From: Isoetes taiwanensis
Taxonomy: Eukaryota > Streptophyta > Lycopodiopsida > Isoetales > Isoetaceae
Length of the DNA: 64,000 nt
Assembly (NCBI GenBank): GCA_021234155.1
Contig: JAJEKV010000026.1
Span: 16,482,283 to 16,546,282 of the forward strand
Reading direction: 5' to 3'
Part shown: piece by piece, positions 44,145-56,450 of the stretch
Layout of the letters: every line of letters begins with the position of its first letter
How positions within the stretch are numbered: the stretch's first letter is position 1
Translations under genes and position numbers: made by a program
Notes under the pieces: model-generated
What the model was told of the DNA's origin: nothing
Databases searched by the model: none
Seen by the model: the letters and a program-made list of their open reading frames with translations, nothing else

Positions 44145-45978
44145 AATTCCTTTATATATCTATCTTTTCAGAATTATTTTTTGAAAGAAAAGTAACATTA
44201 GTCAGAACAAACAATGCTGATACATATAAAATTTTCTTATCTAATACTTGTTTCTACCTCTGGTTTAGGAAGGCTTCAGTCCTCAATCTTGCTCCTGCAC
44301 GCTCTTAACAAGTTGCTTCAGGTTTGGCGTTTGATTCTACATATTTTGTTGAACATTTTTCCCTTAATAGCTTCCTTGTAAGAATAAGTTTAGGCGCAAC
44401 GAGCTTACCCAAAATGCAAAGGAACCCTTGGAAAAAGAATTGGGTTTCTTTTAAAGCCACGTTATAACATTATGGATGTCAACGTGTTATTTGCAGCTTT
44501 GGCAAGGAGGGAGAAGGAAGTATTATGGTGGGGACAGGCTCAAATCTAGAGTTTTCTGTCTATGCAGACTCTGGTAAACTTGAACTTAGGGGAGGTATTT
44601 CTTTGTTGTTGATAAAATAATGCACAAGAGATCAACAAAGAGTTGCCATGATGTTACACGTGACAGGCTGATGCCAAACATGGGATTTATACTGTTTTAT
44701 ATGGCATGATTACTATGTAAAATTACTGGACTGGCTTTTAGGCAGATATATGGGAAGTCAGGCATATTTAAGGAGTTCATGGGATGTCGTACTTCAAGAA
44801 AAGAATCTTAATGGTCAGACCAGAAACAAGGCATTCGTGAGATTTGCTACATATGTGCTAGATTGGCGGAAATGCTTTTATGTTCTTCTAATTATCTCCT
44901 CTGCCCTCTCATGCCATTTCTTTTTATTTGATTAGGAATGATCAAATTACAGTTAGAAGATTGTATTCTCATTTGTTTATGCTTTCGAGTTATGACGCTC
45001 AAGTGGGAAGTACATGTTTACAGCAGGAACCTATCCAAGTGCAGTATGAGATGAAGCATTCTTGAATTTGAAGAGACCAAAGGTAGTATGGCTTCATATT
45101 CTCTTAGTGTAGGGCAAGAGGAGCATGTAAATTCTTCCATCTGTTCTAATGGCTTAAGGCAACTACAGTGTGCTTGCATCCAATGGTTTTGCAGCTCTAT
45201 TAGATAAAGTACTTCCCCTCTTGTATAGACAAAGGAAAGTGAAGAAAGAGGAGTTATATCGACATATCAAGTTCAGAAATTTCTAAGATATATACATCCA
45301 TGACCCTAAGTCTGCGTGCTTAACAAATATCTTGGTGCTTAAAATTGATATCAATTTCACAAAAGATAGGCTGGATTTTTTTCTTTATGACTGGATTTGT
45401 TGTTATTGTTGTGGAATACTCCTGCGATCTTATGTTTGTTGAATCTTAAAATGGCATGATGTATTGGCATGGAATAAATGTGATTGTGATTCTAATTGAT
45501 TGGGTCTATGTTCTCACTGCACAAATACATGACCTTATCAGTATAATTTATACACGATATAAACTGTAATTGCATTTAAACCAAAGTAATAGTTAAAAGA
45601 TACATTGTTATGCTGCATTTGTTTCATTTTGGTGTGAAGAACATGCTGCTAATGTCTTGCATGATAAATATATGATCTTCAAGGAGATGCTTAATGCCTT
45701 GCACAATCCCATTAGATAGCTGACGACTTCAATTTCAAAGGCTTCAAACCAGTACATGATATCCAAAAAGAGGTGATTGCTATCAAGCCAGAGACAAAAA
45801 TACTATCGTGCACAAGGTTTGCCTTTACCGTGACGATCCTTACTTCAATAAATAAATATACGAACATTGCCAATTATGAAATGCCCTTACCTTTTGCTAA
45901 AACTAGCTTTTTCGTAACATAATTTGAATGTCATGTCATTGGAAAATCTCTCTCTAATCTATAAACTTTGTGAAGGGC

Positions 45979-46680
45979 ATTTAAGTTCTAATTGCTTCAA
46001 GGGGAACCTAGAGAATATCTATATGATAGATATCTTAAGTATTTCTAGGCTTACAAGATTATGGGAGAAAAGATTTTTTTTTTTAAAGGCATACCTTTAT
46101 AAAAAAAAAAACCCCTATCGATATGCTAAGTACTATTTTATATTGTAGAGCTCGGCCCAATGCTATTGAGCCAAGCAATCCTTTTAATTGGCCGATGGTG
46201 CAAAATCGTTGGACTGGTCAGATATAAATTAAGATGGATAGATTAAAAGACTTACTCAGCTTGAAGATGTCGTTTGAATCGGATTCACAGGACTCCAGTC
46301 TGTGTTCAAAGGTTGGTCAGCGCAGCTATAGTAAATGGATCAATCCCATTGCTACAGTAGATCTGCTACAATGTTTGTTCGATAGTTAAACTATTATTTT
46401 GATGGTTCTAATATTACGTCGAATGATATATATTAAAAGTTCTAGTTGAAATTTTGAACTAAGGGAATACGAAACCGAGCAGCAAATCCCCTTGTTGAAT
46501 TCTGAGTAACAATGAATATCTGTAATTGTTCAAGTTTTGATCATTGCTCTGTTTGAGGTTAATGAATATCACACTAAATATTTACAAAATTGAAAAACTT
46601 TACTTACTAAATTATTGACAAGAACAAAGGCGTAAGACACAATGCACAGACAAGAATAAAACCTTAGTGGATAGGCCGAC
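45979..46680. other. Unassigned AT-rich spacer
   Basis: Contains T and A runs at 46072-46085 and 46100-46111. No gene or repeat recognised. Confidence 0.4.
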
Positions 46681-46689
46681 CCAACTAGG

Positions 46690-47720
46690 CAGAAGCATCC
46701 GTCTATGCATAAGAAGAACACCGTAAATACGTCTGCCAAATTATCTCTTTTTTATCATCAGCTAGAGATGAACAACGATAAGCTTTAGTGATCTTCTACT
46801 GAGCACAATGAAGCAGCAGCTGATCAGAGATGTGTGCACCTTGGAAAATACACAAACGTCGCCTCTGCCAGATAGACCACAAAATCCAACTAGAAGCAAG
46901 ATGGAATGCCTGCTTACGCAAGTTCGGCCAAACAGGGGGATAAAGTGCAAGTAGGATCTCTTGGCTAGTGAGAGACACACTGAAAAGAGTGAACAACCAC
47001 GCCCAAGCAAGCCGTAAATGACCGCACAAGAAGAAGCAGTGTTCAATAGTTTTAACACGTTGTCCACAGAGAGGGCAACGATCTGAGACTCTAGGATTCA
47101 TTTTGTGAACCAAGACATTCACTCGAACACATCTATGGAGAATTTGCCATCGCAACACTGACACTTTAGGGTTATCCCATGTCCACATCCAAACACTTTT
47201 CCACTGTGGTTGAGGAACCTGAAGATGCCAGTGCTGGGATGGGGGGAGAGGCTCACAATCCAAAAGCAGCCTGTACGTGGAAGAAACAAACTTTTCTGGC
47301 TTAACACGTGCATCACATATCCAAATAGGCACATCAACCTGTGATTGCTGCACAATGATGGCAAAAAATCAGCCACCCAGCCCAGATTTGCCGATCCCAT
47401 CTGTATAACAGAAATCTCGTCTGAAGAGCCTCCCATGACAACAGATGACCAGAATTATACCAAGATGTAATCGTTAAAACCCCAGCTAGCCGCCAACGCC
47501 ACTGGGTCTTTGGGTGTACAAGTGCACATAAAGGCTGCTGATCATGCGTATCTTGCAAGGGAAGCCACCAGCATGACATTGATAATGAAGCACAAGCTTG
47601 GGGATTACCATGGAACAAAGATCTAACCGCATCCCAGGAAGCAAGCAGCGCTTTAAGGAATGGGGAAGCATTTGGATATGGATGCAGAGGGTACAACAAG
47701 GTCCATGGGAGACTAGGCTT
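46690..47720 (-). mobile_element. LINE ORF2 C-terminal fragment with zf-RVT domain
   Basis: Read on the minus strand this encodes the reverse transcriptase zinc-binding domain typical of plant L1 elements: VSVLRWQILHRCVRVNVLVH, then DRCPLCGQRVKTIEHCFFLC and SWILWSIWQRR. The Cys-X2-Cys...His...Cys spacing matches zf-RVT. The preceding part (47334-47699) continues in shifted frames with LSWEALQTRF. It is a different, more conventional LINE family from the one at 7.7, 15.4, 25.4 and 49.7 kb, whose C-terminus reads RLCQCCQ. Confidence 0.8.
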
Positions 47721-47794
47721 GATAGATGTCTTGTGAAAGCGGATTACTAAATTATTAATTATTTTACATTGGTATTTGAGTAGGCTACTTTGTC

Positions 47795-48870
47795 AAGATG
47801 GCAAGTCAATTTGATGAAGGGCTTTTAGCTACAATTGAGGTGTTCAAGGGGGATTCTGGATTCCAAGTTTGGAAAGAAAAGATGAAACATGTTCTACAGG
47901 TTGAAGATCTGTGGTGCTTGATTGAAAGAAAGGAGATTCAAGAACTATTGAAGCTATTAGAGGAACCATAGGAAGCACAAGTGTTGCTGATGCTGTGGAG
48001 TTAGGATCTTCCTCAAAAGGAACAACTCCTGTAAGAAAACAAACAAGGATACTTTTGACATCTGGAAATAAGATAGTGGAAGAGCATGCCAAGGTGATGG
48101 AAGCACAAGGCATAATAATGAGTAAAGTAAGTTCCATCATAGTTTTGAAACTAAGGGGTATGCACCCTAAGTTAATATGGGAGTATATGCTTACTAATTT
48201 GGAGGAGAAATCCTCTTCTCAAATTGATGTACTAGAGAAATGAGCTGAGGAGGTTATAGTTCAAAAACTGAACTCAAATAAGGCAAAGTACTTGTTGAAG
48301 AGGATGCAATTCATATATACTATGCAAGGGGAAAGAGAGGCAATAAAAATAAGTGGGAAACACACAAGGAGGTAATCTTGGACCCTGCTACAGTTGCAAT
48401 CAATATGGTAATTGGAAAATAAATTGCCTTAGTTTAACCAAAGAGATAAGTTGTTATAACTGTGGAGGTAGAGGCCACTATGCATCCACCTGCTCCACAC
48501 CCAAAGAAGGATCAAATTCAAGGGGAAGAGGCAGAGAGAAAGGAGAGCAATTGGAAATAGAGGCAGCAGCAAAGGAAGAGGTAAGGATGTAAACGTTGAA
48601 GCAAATGTGGCAGAGGAGGTATCTTTGGAGGAAGAAGAGATAAATGAAGATGCTGAGGTAAGAAAATCTGAAGCCCTAACAGTTTGAAATAAAGAAATTA
48701 ATGATGATCTTCTTATTTTAGATAGTGGATTCTAAAAAATCCATAACATGTTCAAGTTCTATGCTAAAGAATAACAAGAAGTGGACACATTCAAGTTGGG
48801 ATGGAAACTTACAAAAGATCGAGGATGGAGTGCTCGAACTATTTGATTTAAATGGAAATGTTTGTAAATA
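47795..48870 (+). mobile_element. Old copia-type gag fossil
   Basis: A decayed gag region. It begins like copia gag (FDEGLLATIEVFKGDSGFQV W, MKHVLQVEDLW), has a central segment with LRGMHPKLIWEYMLTNLEE and two CCHC-type knuckles, the second clear (CYNCGGRGHYASTCS). A trace of a protease start follows (ILDSGF). No LTRs were found, and the region has several interruptions, so it is an old fragment unrelated to the young copia at 38.8 kb. Confidence 0.7.
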
Positions 48871-49275
48871 ACAAGATTGCGTATTCAACGGGAGCACATC
48901 CTGCAATGTGAAATCCGGAATGTCCCTCTTCCCAAACATGCCAAGCAGCATGTCAAGATCCTCAGGGGTGTAATTTGTGAAATCCAGTAGCAACAAAACA
49001 TGATCTTGCCTTTTCTGCTGCCACTTATGGAAAAGATTCTCAAAGTATGGCTTCAGATTATTAAACCTCCACAATTCCTTGTTCTTGAGCACCTTCTTAA
49101 TTGCTTTTGCATGTACCATTTCTCTCCTCAATTGTTTGAAAGTGCTTTCCTGTTCAGGTTTAGATAGTTGGGAGAACTCCTCATCTTCATATTCAGCTAC
49201 CCCCATCATTCTATCTCCACTTCCAGTGCTATTGAGTCTCCTCATTTCTCCTGTGTAGAACATCATCACACACAT
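48718..49275 (-). CDS. Unidentified exon-like ORF, acidic N-terminal part
   Basis: The first 130 codons look protein-like: GDRMMGVAEYEDEEFSQLSK, VLKNKELWRFNNLKPYFENL and DHVLLLLDFTNYTPEDLDML. The last 50 overlap the antisense of the gag fossil and are probably not native. I do not recognise the family. The composition (charged, amphipathic, few cysteines) suits an intracellular protein or a transposon accessory ORF. It may be a captured exon, since a conventional start context and an upstream promoter are not obvious. Confidence 0.35.
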   Translation of the reverse strand: MCVMMFYTGEMRRLNSTGSGDRMMGVAEYEDEEFSQLSKPEQESTFKQLRREMVHAKAIKKVLKNKELWRFNNLKPYFENLFHKWQQKRQDHVLLLLDFTNYTPEDLDMLLGMFGKRDIPDFTLQDVLPLNTQSCYLQTFPFKSNSSSTPSSIFCKFPSQLECVHFLLFFSIELEHVMDFLESTI

Positions 49276-49674
49276 TTAAATTAGTAAGATAAAAATCAAA
49301 AGTACCATGGAACCTGTTACGATTAGCTAGTCTCCAAAGATCTACTGCAAAAACAATCGTCAAGAAACAAGTCAAGTAAGCCCAACTCCACCCTTCCGGT
49401 TAAGCTCACCACCCAACCGGGTTGTCCTTGAGCAAGAGACTTCCAAAGAAAGGAAATAACGCAAGTTAGCCACTTCAAATCCTTTGTAGCAAAAACACAA
49501 ATTTGAGGAATAGGCTAGGCTTATGATTTGGCTTGGATCTTCAATTGGGATAGAAACAAGCTTCCCCCCACATACGTTTACTAGTTGCCCCTTTTGTAAC
49601 ATTCACTTCCTTTATAAAAAGGTAAAGGTATCCCTTAATAAGCCTTACTTAAATGACGTCCTTATATTTAGCCC
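49276..49674. other. Unassigned spacer
   Basis: No gene or repeat recognised before the LINE fragment starts at about 49675. Confidence 0.4.
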
Positions 49675-50229
49675 AATAAATCCCACATTGGAACGAGGCC
49701 CACAATGCTACCTGCGTACCCACTTGCCCATGAAAAGGCGCAGACTCATTGCCTCCATTCGCACAGGGGCACATCATCTTTGAATTGAGACGGGCAGATG
49801 GATAGGTGAGCCACGCCAGGACAGGCTCTGTCAATGCTGCCAAATGGGAGTCATTGAGGATGAATCTCATACCCTTCAAAGTTGCCCAGCATATGATCAA
49901 ATTCGGATGCGCTATGCTGAGTTGGTCAGACCTGGCCAGCCGTTACATGTGACATTGAGCACAGTATCCGTACGGGTGCTGGGACCATACCTTCAGGAGG
50001 TTATGGACATGTGAGATCAGCTATGTCCTCGAGCACACACTTGACATGTATATATACATTGATGTATACTTGTACAGTTTGACAGCATTCCACGGTTTTC
50101 CCCTCGAAAACCCTTCGGGGCGGGGTTTTTTTTAACCCGGACAGTAATAAGTTTGCTGCGCTCCTTATGGGTCCCATAGGCCGATTGGCCTCAGTGGACG
50201 ATAAAAAATCATTCTCATTCTCATTCTGT
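49675..50229 (+). mobile_element. LINE 3' end with conserved 3' UTR hairpin
   Basis: C-terminal ORF2 traces (CYLRTHLPMKRRRLIASIRT, then RQDRLCQCCQMGVIEDESH in another frame, then YDQIRMRYAEL) are followed by the same 3' UTR as at 1890-2085: a hairpin-prone CTCGAAAACCCTTCGGGGCG segment (about 50103-50122), CCCATAGGCCGATTGG and GTGGACGATAAAAAATC, ending in an ATTCTC repeat at 50211-50226. The preserved 3' end is consistent with a 5'-truncated insertion. Confidence 0.8.
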
Positions 50230-51190
50230 CCCAAACGCACGCTGTCCGACATAAAACCATGATTTCGTGTCCCCCTGTCCACAATTCCTGTCCCCCTGTC
50301 CACAATCTGTCCTCTAATTTGCCTATGTTGGGCCTGTTCCCCATCTCTACACATCTTACCACCTTCTAGTTCAAGAAGCGCTCACCCATAGCGCCAAGAA
50401 AGACCAGTCCAAAGATGTTTCAGAAATTTTAATTTTAAAATATACCACCACTATTTGAGTCTTTACTTGATTCTTAATGTCTTGTGAGAATTTCATGACC
50501 ATTGGATTCACTTTTATATTGGTATGATTGTTCAAACTTTGGAGAATTTGGCGGTTTTTACAATACTCTAGAACTGCTTTCTTCAGTTTTCTATCATAAA
50601 AGTGTCTAAACCTTGCTAAATATGAAAGTAATTGATATATTTATGATAAAACATATTGATTTATATATTTTCATGTTTGGCCGCTATCATTTGATATCAA
50701 TTGAAGTCGCCAAACCCTATTTTGCTTAAAAATGTTGCATGAGGTTCAAGAATTATTTCTCTTATTATTACAAATTTTGACTTAATTTTTGTGACAATGA
50801 GTCCTTAACAAGACAAGTTATAGTCCAAGGAATTTTTTAGATATGTTATATTAGTATCGTTATTAACTAAAGAAAATTCAGAATAAAAATATATAGTTTA
50901 AAGTGCTCCAATAAACCCCATCTTTAAGTCTTATAAGGATAGTAAATGATGCATTCTAATTAACTCTATATAGGAATTTACTTTATCAACATAAATATAG
51001 TGTAACTAGGGTATAACCATGCATTATCTAGATCTAAACAAGATCTAATATGATAGGATGAACACAAAGAAAGGTTCCAAAGTGTGTTGATTATACCTTA
51101 TAGGTCTAAAACTCAATAATGATATAGGAAGTGATGGTTATTGATGAGTACAATATCACGAAGTTTAGCCATGACTATAAATAAATAGAT
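50230..51190. other. AT-rich spacer before element B
   Basis: A small tandem (CTGTCCCCCTGTCCACAAT-type, 50270-50310) and otherwise AT-rich DNA with no gene. Confidence 0.45.
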
Positions 51191-51244
51191 CAAAAGACTT
51201 TCGGTGCCTTTTTTGGCTCCCGAAATCGGGGTCTCGCACGGACC

Positions 51245-51559
51245 AAAATCGCTTAAGCGAATTTGGGAAAATCGCTTAAGCGAATTTCAAATTTGCGAAA
51301 ATCGCTTAAGCGATTTTCAAAAAGGGGAAAGGGAAAGCGATTTTCGCTTTCCGTCGCCGGAAAATGCGATCACCTGGCCAGGTGATTTTTTTTTTTTAAA
51401 AAAAAAAAAGCGAAAATCGCTTTCGCCTGTCAGCGTCTGTCAGCGCTGACAAAAATAAATAAATAAATAAAAATCGCTTAAGCGATTTTCGCCTGTCAGC
51501 ATCTGTCAGCGCCGACACGGCGGAAAGGAAAAAAAAATCAAAATCGCTTAAGCGATTTT
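51245..51559. repeat. Five CGCTTAAGCG palindromic iterons
   Basis: AAAATCGCTTAAGCGA-type units start near 51245, 51269 and 51299, and full 20-bp palindromes AAAATCGCTTAAGCGATTTT lie at 51470-51489 and 51540-51559. Related half-units (AAAGCGATTTTCGCTTT, GCGAAAATCGCTTTCGC) and CTGTCAGCG repeats lie between them. Confidence 0.9.
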
Positions 51560-51603
51560 CGCCTTTCCGCGTCTGTCACCATTGTGAAAGCGAATTTCCA
51601 TTC

Positions 51604-51613
51604 TCTATAAAAG
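51604..51613 (+). promoter_or_regulatory. TATA box of the MULE transposase gene
   Basis: CTATAAAAG lies about 145 bp upstream of the first ATG (51756) and just downstream of the last CGCTTAAGCG palindrome. The palindromes are therefore placed as upstream promoter elements. Confidence 0.6.
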
Positions 51614-51755
51614 AAAGCCTGCGGGTCTACCATATGCGTCAAAGGAGCGCCTAAGCGATCGGCCTTCCTAGTTTCTGAGTTTTGCCCGGCATAGTGCAGC
51701 TTGTTTGATAGGGTTTGTTAGAATATCGGATTCAGATTATGAGGATGAGGGCTCT

Positions 51756-54505
51756 ATGAGCGAGCTTTCAGATGATGGCAATAGCGACTACTGGCAGGAT
51801 TCATCTGACCAATCAGATGCCGATAGCTCTACATCGTCCATTGCCACAAGTGCTAGTCGTGGCCCCGGTGGTTCCAATGTCGTGCAGGAGGTGGTTCAGA
51901 TGTATCCCGATTGGTGCAACTGGCTTAGGCAGGAACGGGCCCGAGGAGTTCGTGTCCATGGGTATGTGTTCTTGAAAGAGACATATGATCTTATGATTGC
52001 TTCCGTCAACGAGGGTAGGCCTCCGTATCCTTGCGACATCAGGATCGCAGACCCAGATTTTCCTCCCCTTCCACAGAGACCAGACAAGCATGTTGTTTCC
52101 GAGTGGCATAGATATGAGGGACGGTGGGAGCAATACCGTGAGGGGCTATACGTGGGCGTCGTCGGTCATGTTTCCTATTTGCATAAGGTGGGGTCGCATC
52201 CACATAAGTGTGTGCCTTGGGTGGAGGATTGGAACAATGTAGTGGCGCAGTGCCACATTGCCAATGGCCAGCACTTGTCGAAGACGCAGACCCTGGCAGA
52301 AATAAGATCACGGTGGGAGACAGGCATAGCGAGGCATGGGATCCCGCTGGAATACCTGACCCAGTGCCTGCGGGTTTGCAAGGTTCGCATGTACATGAAG
52401 GATAGTGACTTCCCTCAACATGAGACTAGCACTGTCAGCCAGATTGACATCAGAGTGGGAGAGGTGCAGGTGCGAGACCGCGTCCGTCTTGTGCACATCC
52501 ACACGCGCATCAGGGCCGGGGGTGGCGGTCGGCAGATGAGGGTGGACGATTTTGCCTGCCACCGGTGGAGGAACCCCAGGCGCAGGCCCACAACTTCTGG
52601 CAGGCAGGTGCGGAGGAGTCACAGACGTGGCTGCACATATAGGCTTCGCACAGTACGGCCGAATGGTCATGCGGAGGACAATGCGCGGACCTGGATATTT
52701 GCGCGGCCTGTGCATTCTGGGCACGATCCTTTCGAAGCGCCAGAGGTATGGTCTCTACCAGTTCACCCTAATCTGATAGAAAGAGCTGTGCAGTTAATGA
52801 GAAACGTGAACAGCACAAAGGCTGTGTGGGACATGGCGAAGGCAGTGGGTCCCATGCTCAGGGAGGAGACCACCGCAGTCGAGCGCGTCACATATCGGTT
52901 TGACATGAGCCAGGAGGATGTGTGGCGTCTCTGCAACAAGTATCGAATGTTTGGTGAGCGAATGTCATGTCTAATTATGCTTGTAAATGTCTGCGCACTC
53001 ACTTGCCTTGGCTCGAACGTGACTATGTTTCAGGCGGTGGCGCAATGGCCGACTGGGACAGCCTTAAGGAGAACATAGAGGCCTGGGCACATGCAGGAAA
53101 GGTCCTCTACCACCAGCCATTCGCGTCTCACACTGCGGATCCGGAACGCCGCCCATGGATCCTAGTTCTACTGGGATGACAAGATCGTGGGGCGGCGATA
53201 CAAGATCTGTAAAACTTCGGGGGTGGGTCTAGATTCGACATTCGGCACCAACATGTGGCGGATACCACTTTATTCTGCCGTGGTTCCAGTTGCATGCGGG
53301 GTTGGGTATCCAGTCTTCTACATGTTGTGTACACATAAGAAGGGTCGCAGCAGACAAAGAATGCATTCTGGCAAGCTTACACCGGGTTTTGAACGGATGG
53401 GGCATGTAAGGCCAAGGTCCATCACCATTGACATGGACGCCGGAGAGGAGAGTGGCCATAGAAGAGGCAGTTGCCAACGACCCATACTGTTTCAACGAGC
53501 ACGGCGAGCAGGTAAAGAACTTTGCTTGTCACTATTTGCGTTTTCTTAGATGTAACGCCCGTACAGATAGCAGGCTGTGTCATATCTTGTTGGTTCCATT
53601 GCAAGCGAGCATGGCGTGACAACCTCATGCCGAGGATACATGACCCCGCTCATACGCCAAGATGTCCGGCAAGGCTTTCTAATCTCATCTTTGGAGCCCG
53701 GCACGGAGCCGGTATGAGCACTTGGAAAATCACCTCTACAATGCCTATAGTAACAGTCCCGAGATCTTCGAGTAAGTGTCTTTGTCGAGCTTTTGACTAG
53801 AAATATCGTTTTGTAGCTGACGTGCAGCAATACACCTGGCACCCCCAGCTATCTTGCCCTGGCCGGTTGTGGGAGGCGCAGGGAAGGGAAATGGCAACCG
53901 AGACCGTGAGGTTGTGGCCCCATGCATACATGGACACTACCAACTACGTGGAGGCCCATTGGAGGGTGTTAAAGGTGCAGACTTTGGGTTGCAAGGTTAA
54001 CCTGCGGATGTACACTCTAATTTGTTCGCTAGTAGGATATCCAACTGGTGAGGAGCCCCCAGGAGGGACAATTTTGACGCGGTGCAGGGAGCGTTGGAGC
54101 CTAGGTATGTCCCTAGCAAAGCACATCCTTAAGAATGATCCTCCATTCTAATCACGTTCCCTTCCCTTTGCTTCACCGACTTTGGCCTGGTGATACCACG
54201 ATCCTATCGCAAAACGACAAAGTCGCGCAAGATCTGCCCAGAAACGGTTTGAAGGAGATGCAAGCACTATCACGCAGGTGGACGACGAGGCCATTGAACT
54301 GCCCATCGATCCGGGCGATGATGGGGTCCGCTATACGGTTTTGATGATGCAACACTATTGCACTTGTCTCTCGGCGATGTCCCAAAGGTGCAAGCACCTC
54401 ATAGCGGGAGATATGTTTCTCTCTAGGTACCGCCCCCACCTCTTCGGTGCTATATCCCGCATCGAAGCGGAGGTCCAGCCCATCGAAGCGGCCACCAGAC
54501 CGTAG
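51756..54505 (+). pseudogene. MULE transposase with SWIM zinc finger
   Basis: Starts MSELSDDGNSDYWQDSSDQS, a Ser/Asp-rich N-terminus. A DNA-binding-like region follows (PDWCNWLRQERARGVRVHGY, then AVQLMRNVNSTKAVWDMAKA). After a likely intron (GGTGAGCG...TTTCAG, about 52953-53032) comes the MULE core: VGLDSTFGTNMWRIPLYSAV with the first catalytic Asp (about 53224-53280), GVGYPVFYMLCT and RSITIDMD with the second. A TTNYVEAHWRVLK segment (53934-53975) and a SWIM finger, YCTCLS...RCKHLIAGD (54358-54412), close the protein. Frame changes interrupt the second third (52560-52750), the region after the second Asp and the C-terminus, some of which may be unrecognised introns. The transposase would bind element ends and cut DNA in the nucleus. 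Confidence 0.65.
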
Positions 54506-56450
54506 TGGACGGCGACACGCTGAGATTGGTGGTTAGTCGCTGCGGTGCAATGGGCGGGAAATGCAATACCGGGCGGGCGGAGGTAATGAACCAAGAACAC
54601 ATAGACGAGGAAGACGTGGCTCCATTGCTTGCGGAGGTGCGACGTCGCCTAAGGGCGTTCCGTGATGCGGCGGCACCGAGAAACGTCCCATTGCGAGGGG
54701 GCTATATGCAGCTCAGCAGGCGGGAGCACGTGTGCGTAACTTCTCAACGCCATCGTCGTGGCCTGCCTGGGTAACGCTGAAACCCCGCCGCAGCCACGTG
54801 GGAGGAGAGGGTCGACCTCGCGTCGCCTCAGATTTGACTGATCACTCGGATTTGCAATGTTTGTAGTGTTTGGCAATGCATTTAAATCAGAAATAACATT
54901 TAAATCAATTCATTTAGCCCATGCATTTAAATCAATGACAATGTTTCTATTGCAGAGTAGAAAGTACATAGATACAGACATGGGCAAACACAGAAAGTAA
55001 ATGTCTAGGGGCCGGCACGCCTCATTATTTGGTAGTTGAACCAATATGCCTTCGCGTACAGGCAAGCAATGAGTGTAAAGAAGTTCCGCCGGAGCCGTGC
55101 CACATCTTCGTTGGTATGCATGTTCAGGCGTACCTGCAAGGTGGAAGGTACAGGATGTCATGGGGAGCATATATAACTGAAAAATGAGGTGGTGGGGAAG
55201 GATAGTGTCGAACCTGCAAGTCTATGTCTGTCTCTGGCCATAGGAAAGCCTGCATGACATGCCGGATGTTTAGACAGACATGGGCACCACAAGACCAATA
55301 CTGGTTCTGTGCTGGGACCGGGGCCAGCCGCAGCTCCAACCGGTTTCTGAAACGCTCGTGCCAGTGGTCCGGGGCATGAGTGTGGTACAGCCACGGCTCC
55401 AATACCCTGTCCCAAACACGGTAAGGACTTGATGCACGCATTCAAGACAACCAAAAGTAAGAAAGTCAGCAGGCAAACAACTCACATTTGTACATCCGCG
55501 GGTTGCCCCGGTATGGCCCACCCTGCCAGGCAGGGAATCCATGCACCAAAAGCCCTCGAAACGCCTGGGCCACTCGAGTCGCCCCCGTACTACAGGGTCT
55601 GCAATATGCACCAAAAGGTACCAGTGTCCCCTGCAACCAGCTCACACTGCATGAGTACCTATGGAGACACGAGAGGGGATGGGGACTATGCCACGTACCC
55701 ATGACAGATGGGCCAAATGATAGCTCGCAAGCTCTCCCATCGTATCTGGTACATTGGGAGCAGGTCCGCGCCCATGACCTCGTGATCTTCGAATCAGCGA
55801 GGGTCCACCATTGCAAATGTGGATCTCTCATCATCGTTCGAATCGATGCATGCGTGCACCGCTTTGCGTCGCGTCGGATGTGTGAAGGTTTACAACACAT
55901 GAATGAAATCGTGGTAGGACACGTACCTGATAATTACCCTGACATGATCTGCCTCCCACTCTTCACTGATTCGCAACGATTGCCTTCTATCTGCTCTCGC
56001 ATCCAACGCCGCAAGGAAGCTGGCCCCAGCAAGTATAGAGGGTGCACCACCCCCGTATGCCTGGCGATCTTTGACACGGCGTCGTCCTCAGCACGCCTTG
56101 GCGGGGTAATCCTATCTTGTCAAAGTACATGCATGGAGCCACGCATACGGACGGTCGTCCTCGTCAAAGCACGCTTTGTCTGCGCCGCCCGCGGATGCAT
56201 TAAACTTGCCGCGCTCTCTTTGCTGTCTGGGCCGCGGGTTCATTGGCTCCCTCTCCTCATCTGTGAGAGGGGATGGCTGCGACGGGTCATTCCCGGGACG
56301 ACCACGTTCCCTCGCTGGCCACCACATATCTCTGTGATATGCATTATGGTGCCCAATGGCACCATCCTTCGTCAGACCTGCCCACAGACGATTCACCCGT
56401 AGCTTGTTCGCTGTATGGGGACACCCGGGTGCGTCACAGTACCAGTAAGT
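53525..56450. repeat. Tandem duplication unit 1 inside element B
   Basis: Runs from TGCTTGTCACTATTTGCG to CACAGTACCAGTAAG and is repeated at once at 56451-59355. The unit contains the 3' half of the transposase gene and, on the other strand, the ULP1 gene without its first exon. The junction CCAGTAAG/TGCTTGTC is seen only here. The right copy continues instead into the native first intron and exon of the protease gene. Confidence 0.85.
55005..56445 (-). pseudogene. Zinc-finger/ULP1-like cysteine protease, copy a (lacks first exon)
   Basis: From the 5' side: a finger-like exon YWYCDAPGCPHTANK with GHHNAYHRD (about 56340-56445; C-X4-C...H-X3-H), a charged stretch, then QIRWESLRAIIWPICHG (about 55690-55760). 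The C48 peptidase signature is distributed over the next exons: GHWYLLVHIADP with the catalytic His (about 55585-55632), WCMDSLPG with the Asp, and AQNQYWSCGAHVCLNIRHVM with the Gln and Cys (about 55248-55310). The end is LRRNFFTLIACLYAKAYWFN, and the stop is at 55005-55007. Such proteases cut SUMO/ubiquitin-like proteins in eukaryotes. Their role in MULEs is unknown. The triad is readable here, but the first exon was lost by the tandem duplication. Confidence 0.65.

Larger units (their letters stand above)
37969..45978. repeat. SD2 block, copy 3 (carries copia and MITE insertions)
   Basis: Colinear with 2811-5811. The extra length is explained by a copia element at 38770-43650 and a fold-back MITE at 43964-44144. 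Outside these insertions the two copies differ by scattered substitutions and small indels, so the duplication predates both insertions. No gene was recognised in 44155-45978. Confidence 0.85.

Noticed and set aside
48353-48592. Host CCHC zinc-knuckle protein gene
   Set aside because: The knuckle lies within a longer decayed copia-type gag with a trailing protease trace, so it is a retroelement fossil.
52039-52724. Several minus-strand frames opposite the MULE transposase
   Set aside because: GC-rich antisense shadows. The plus strand has the domain motifs, and the minus frames show none.
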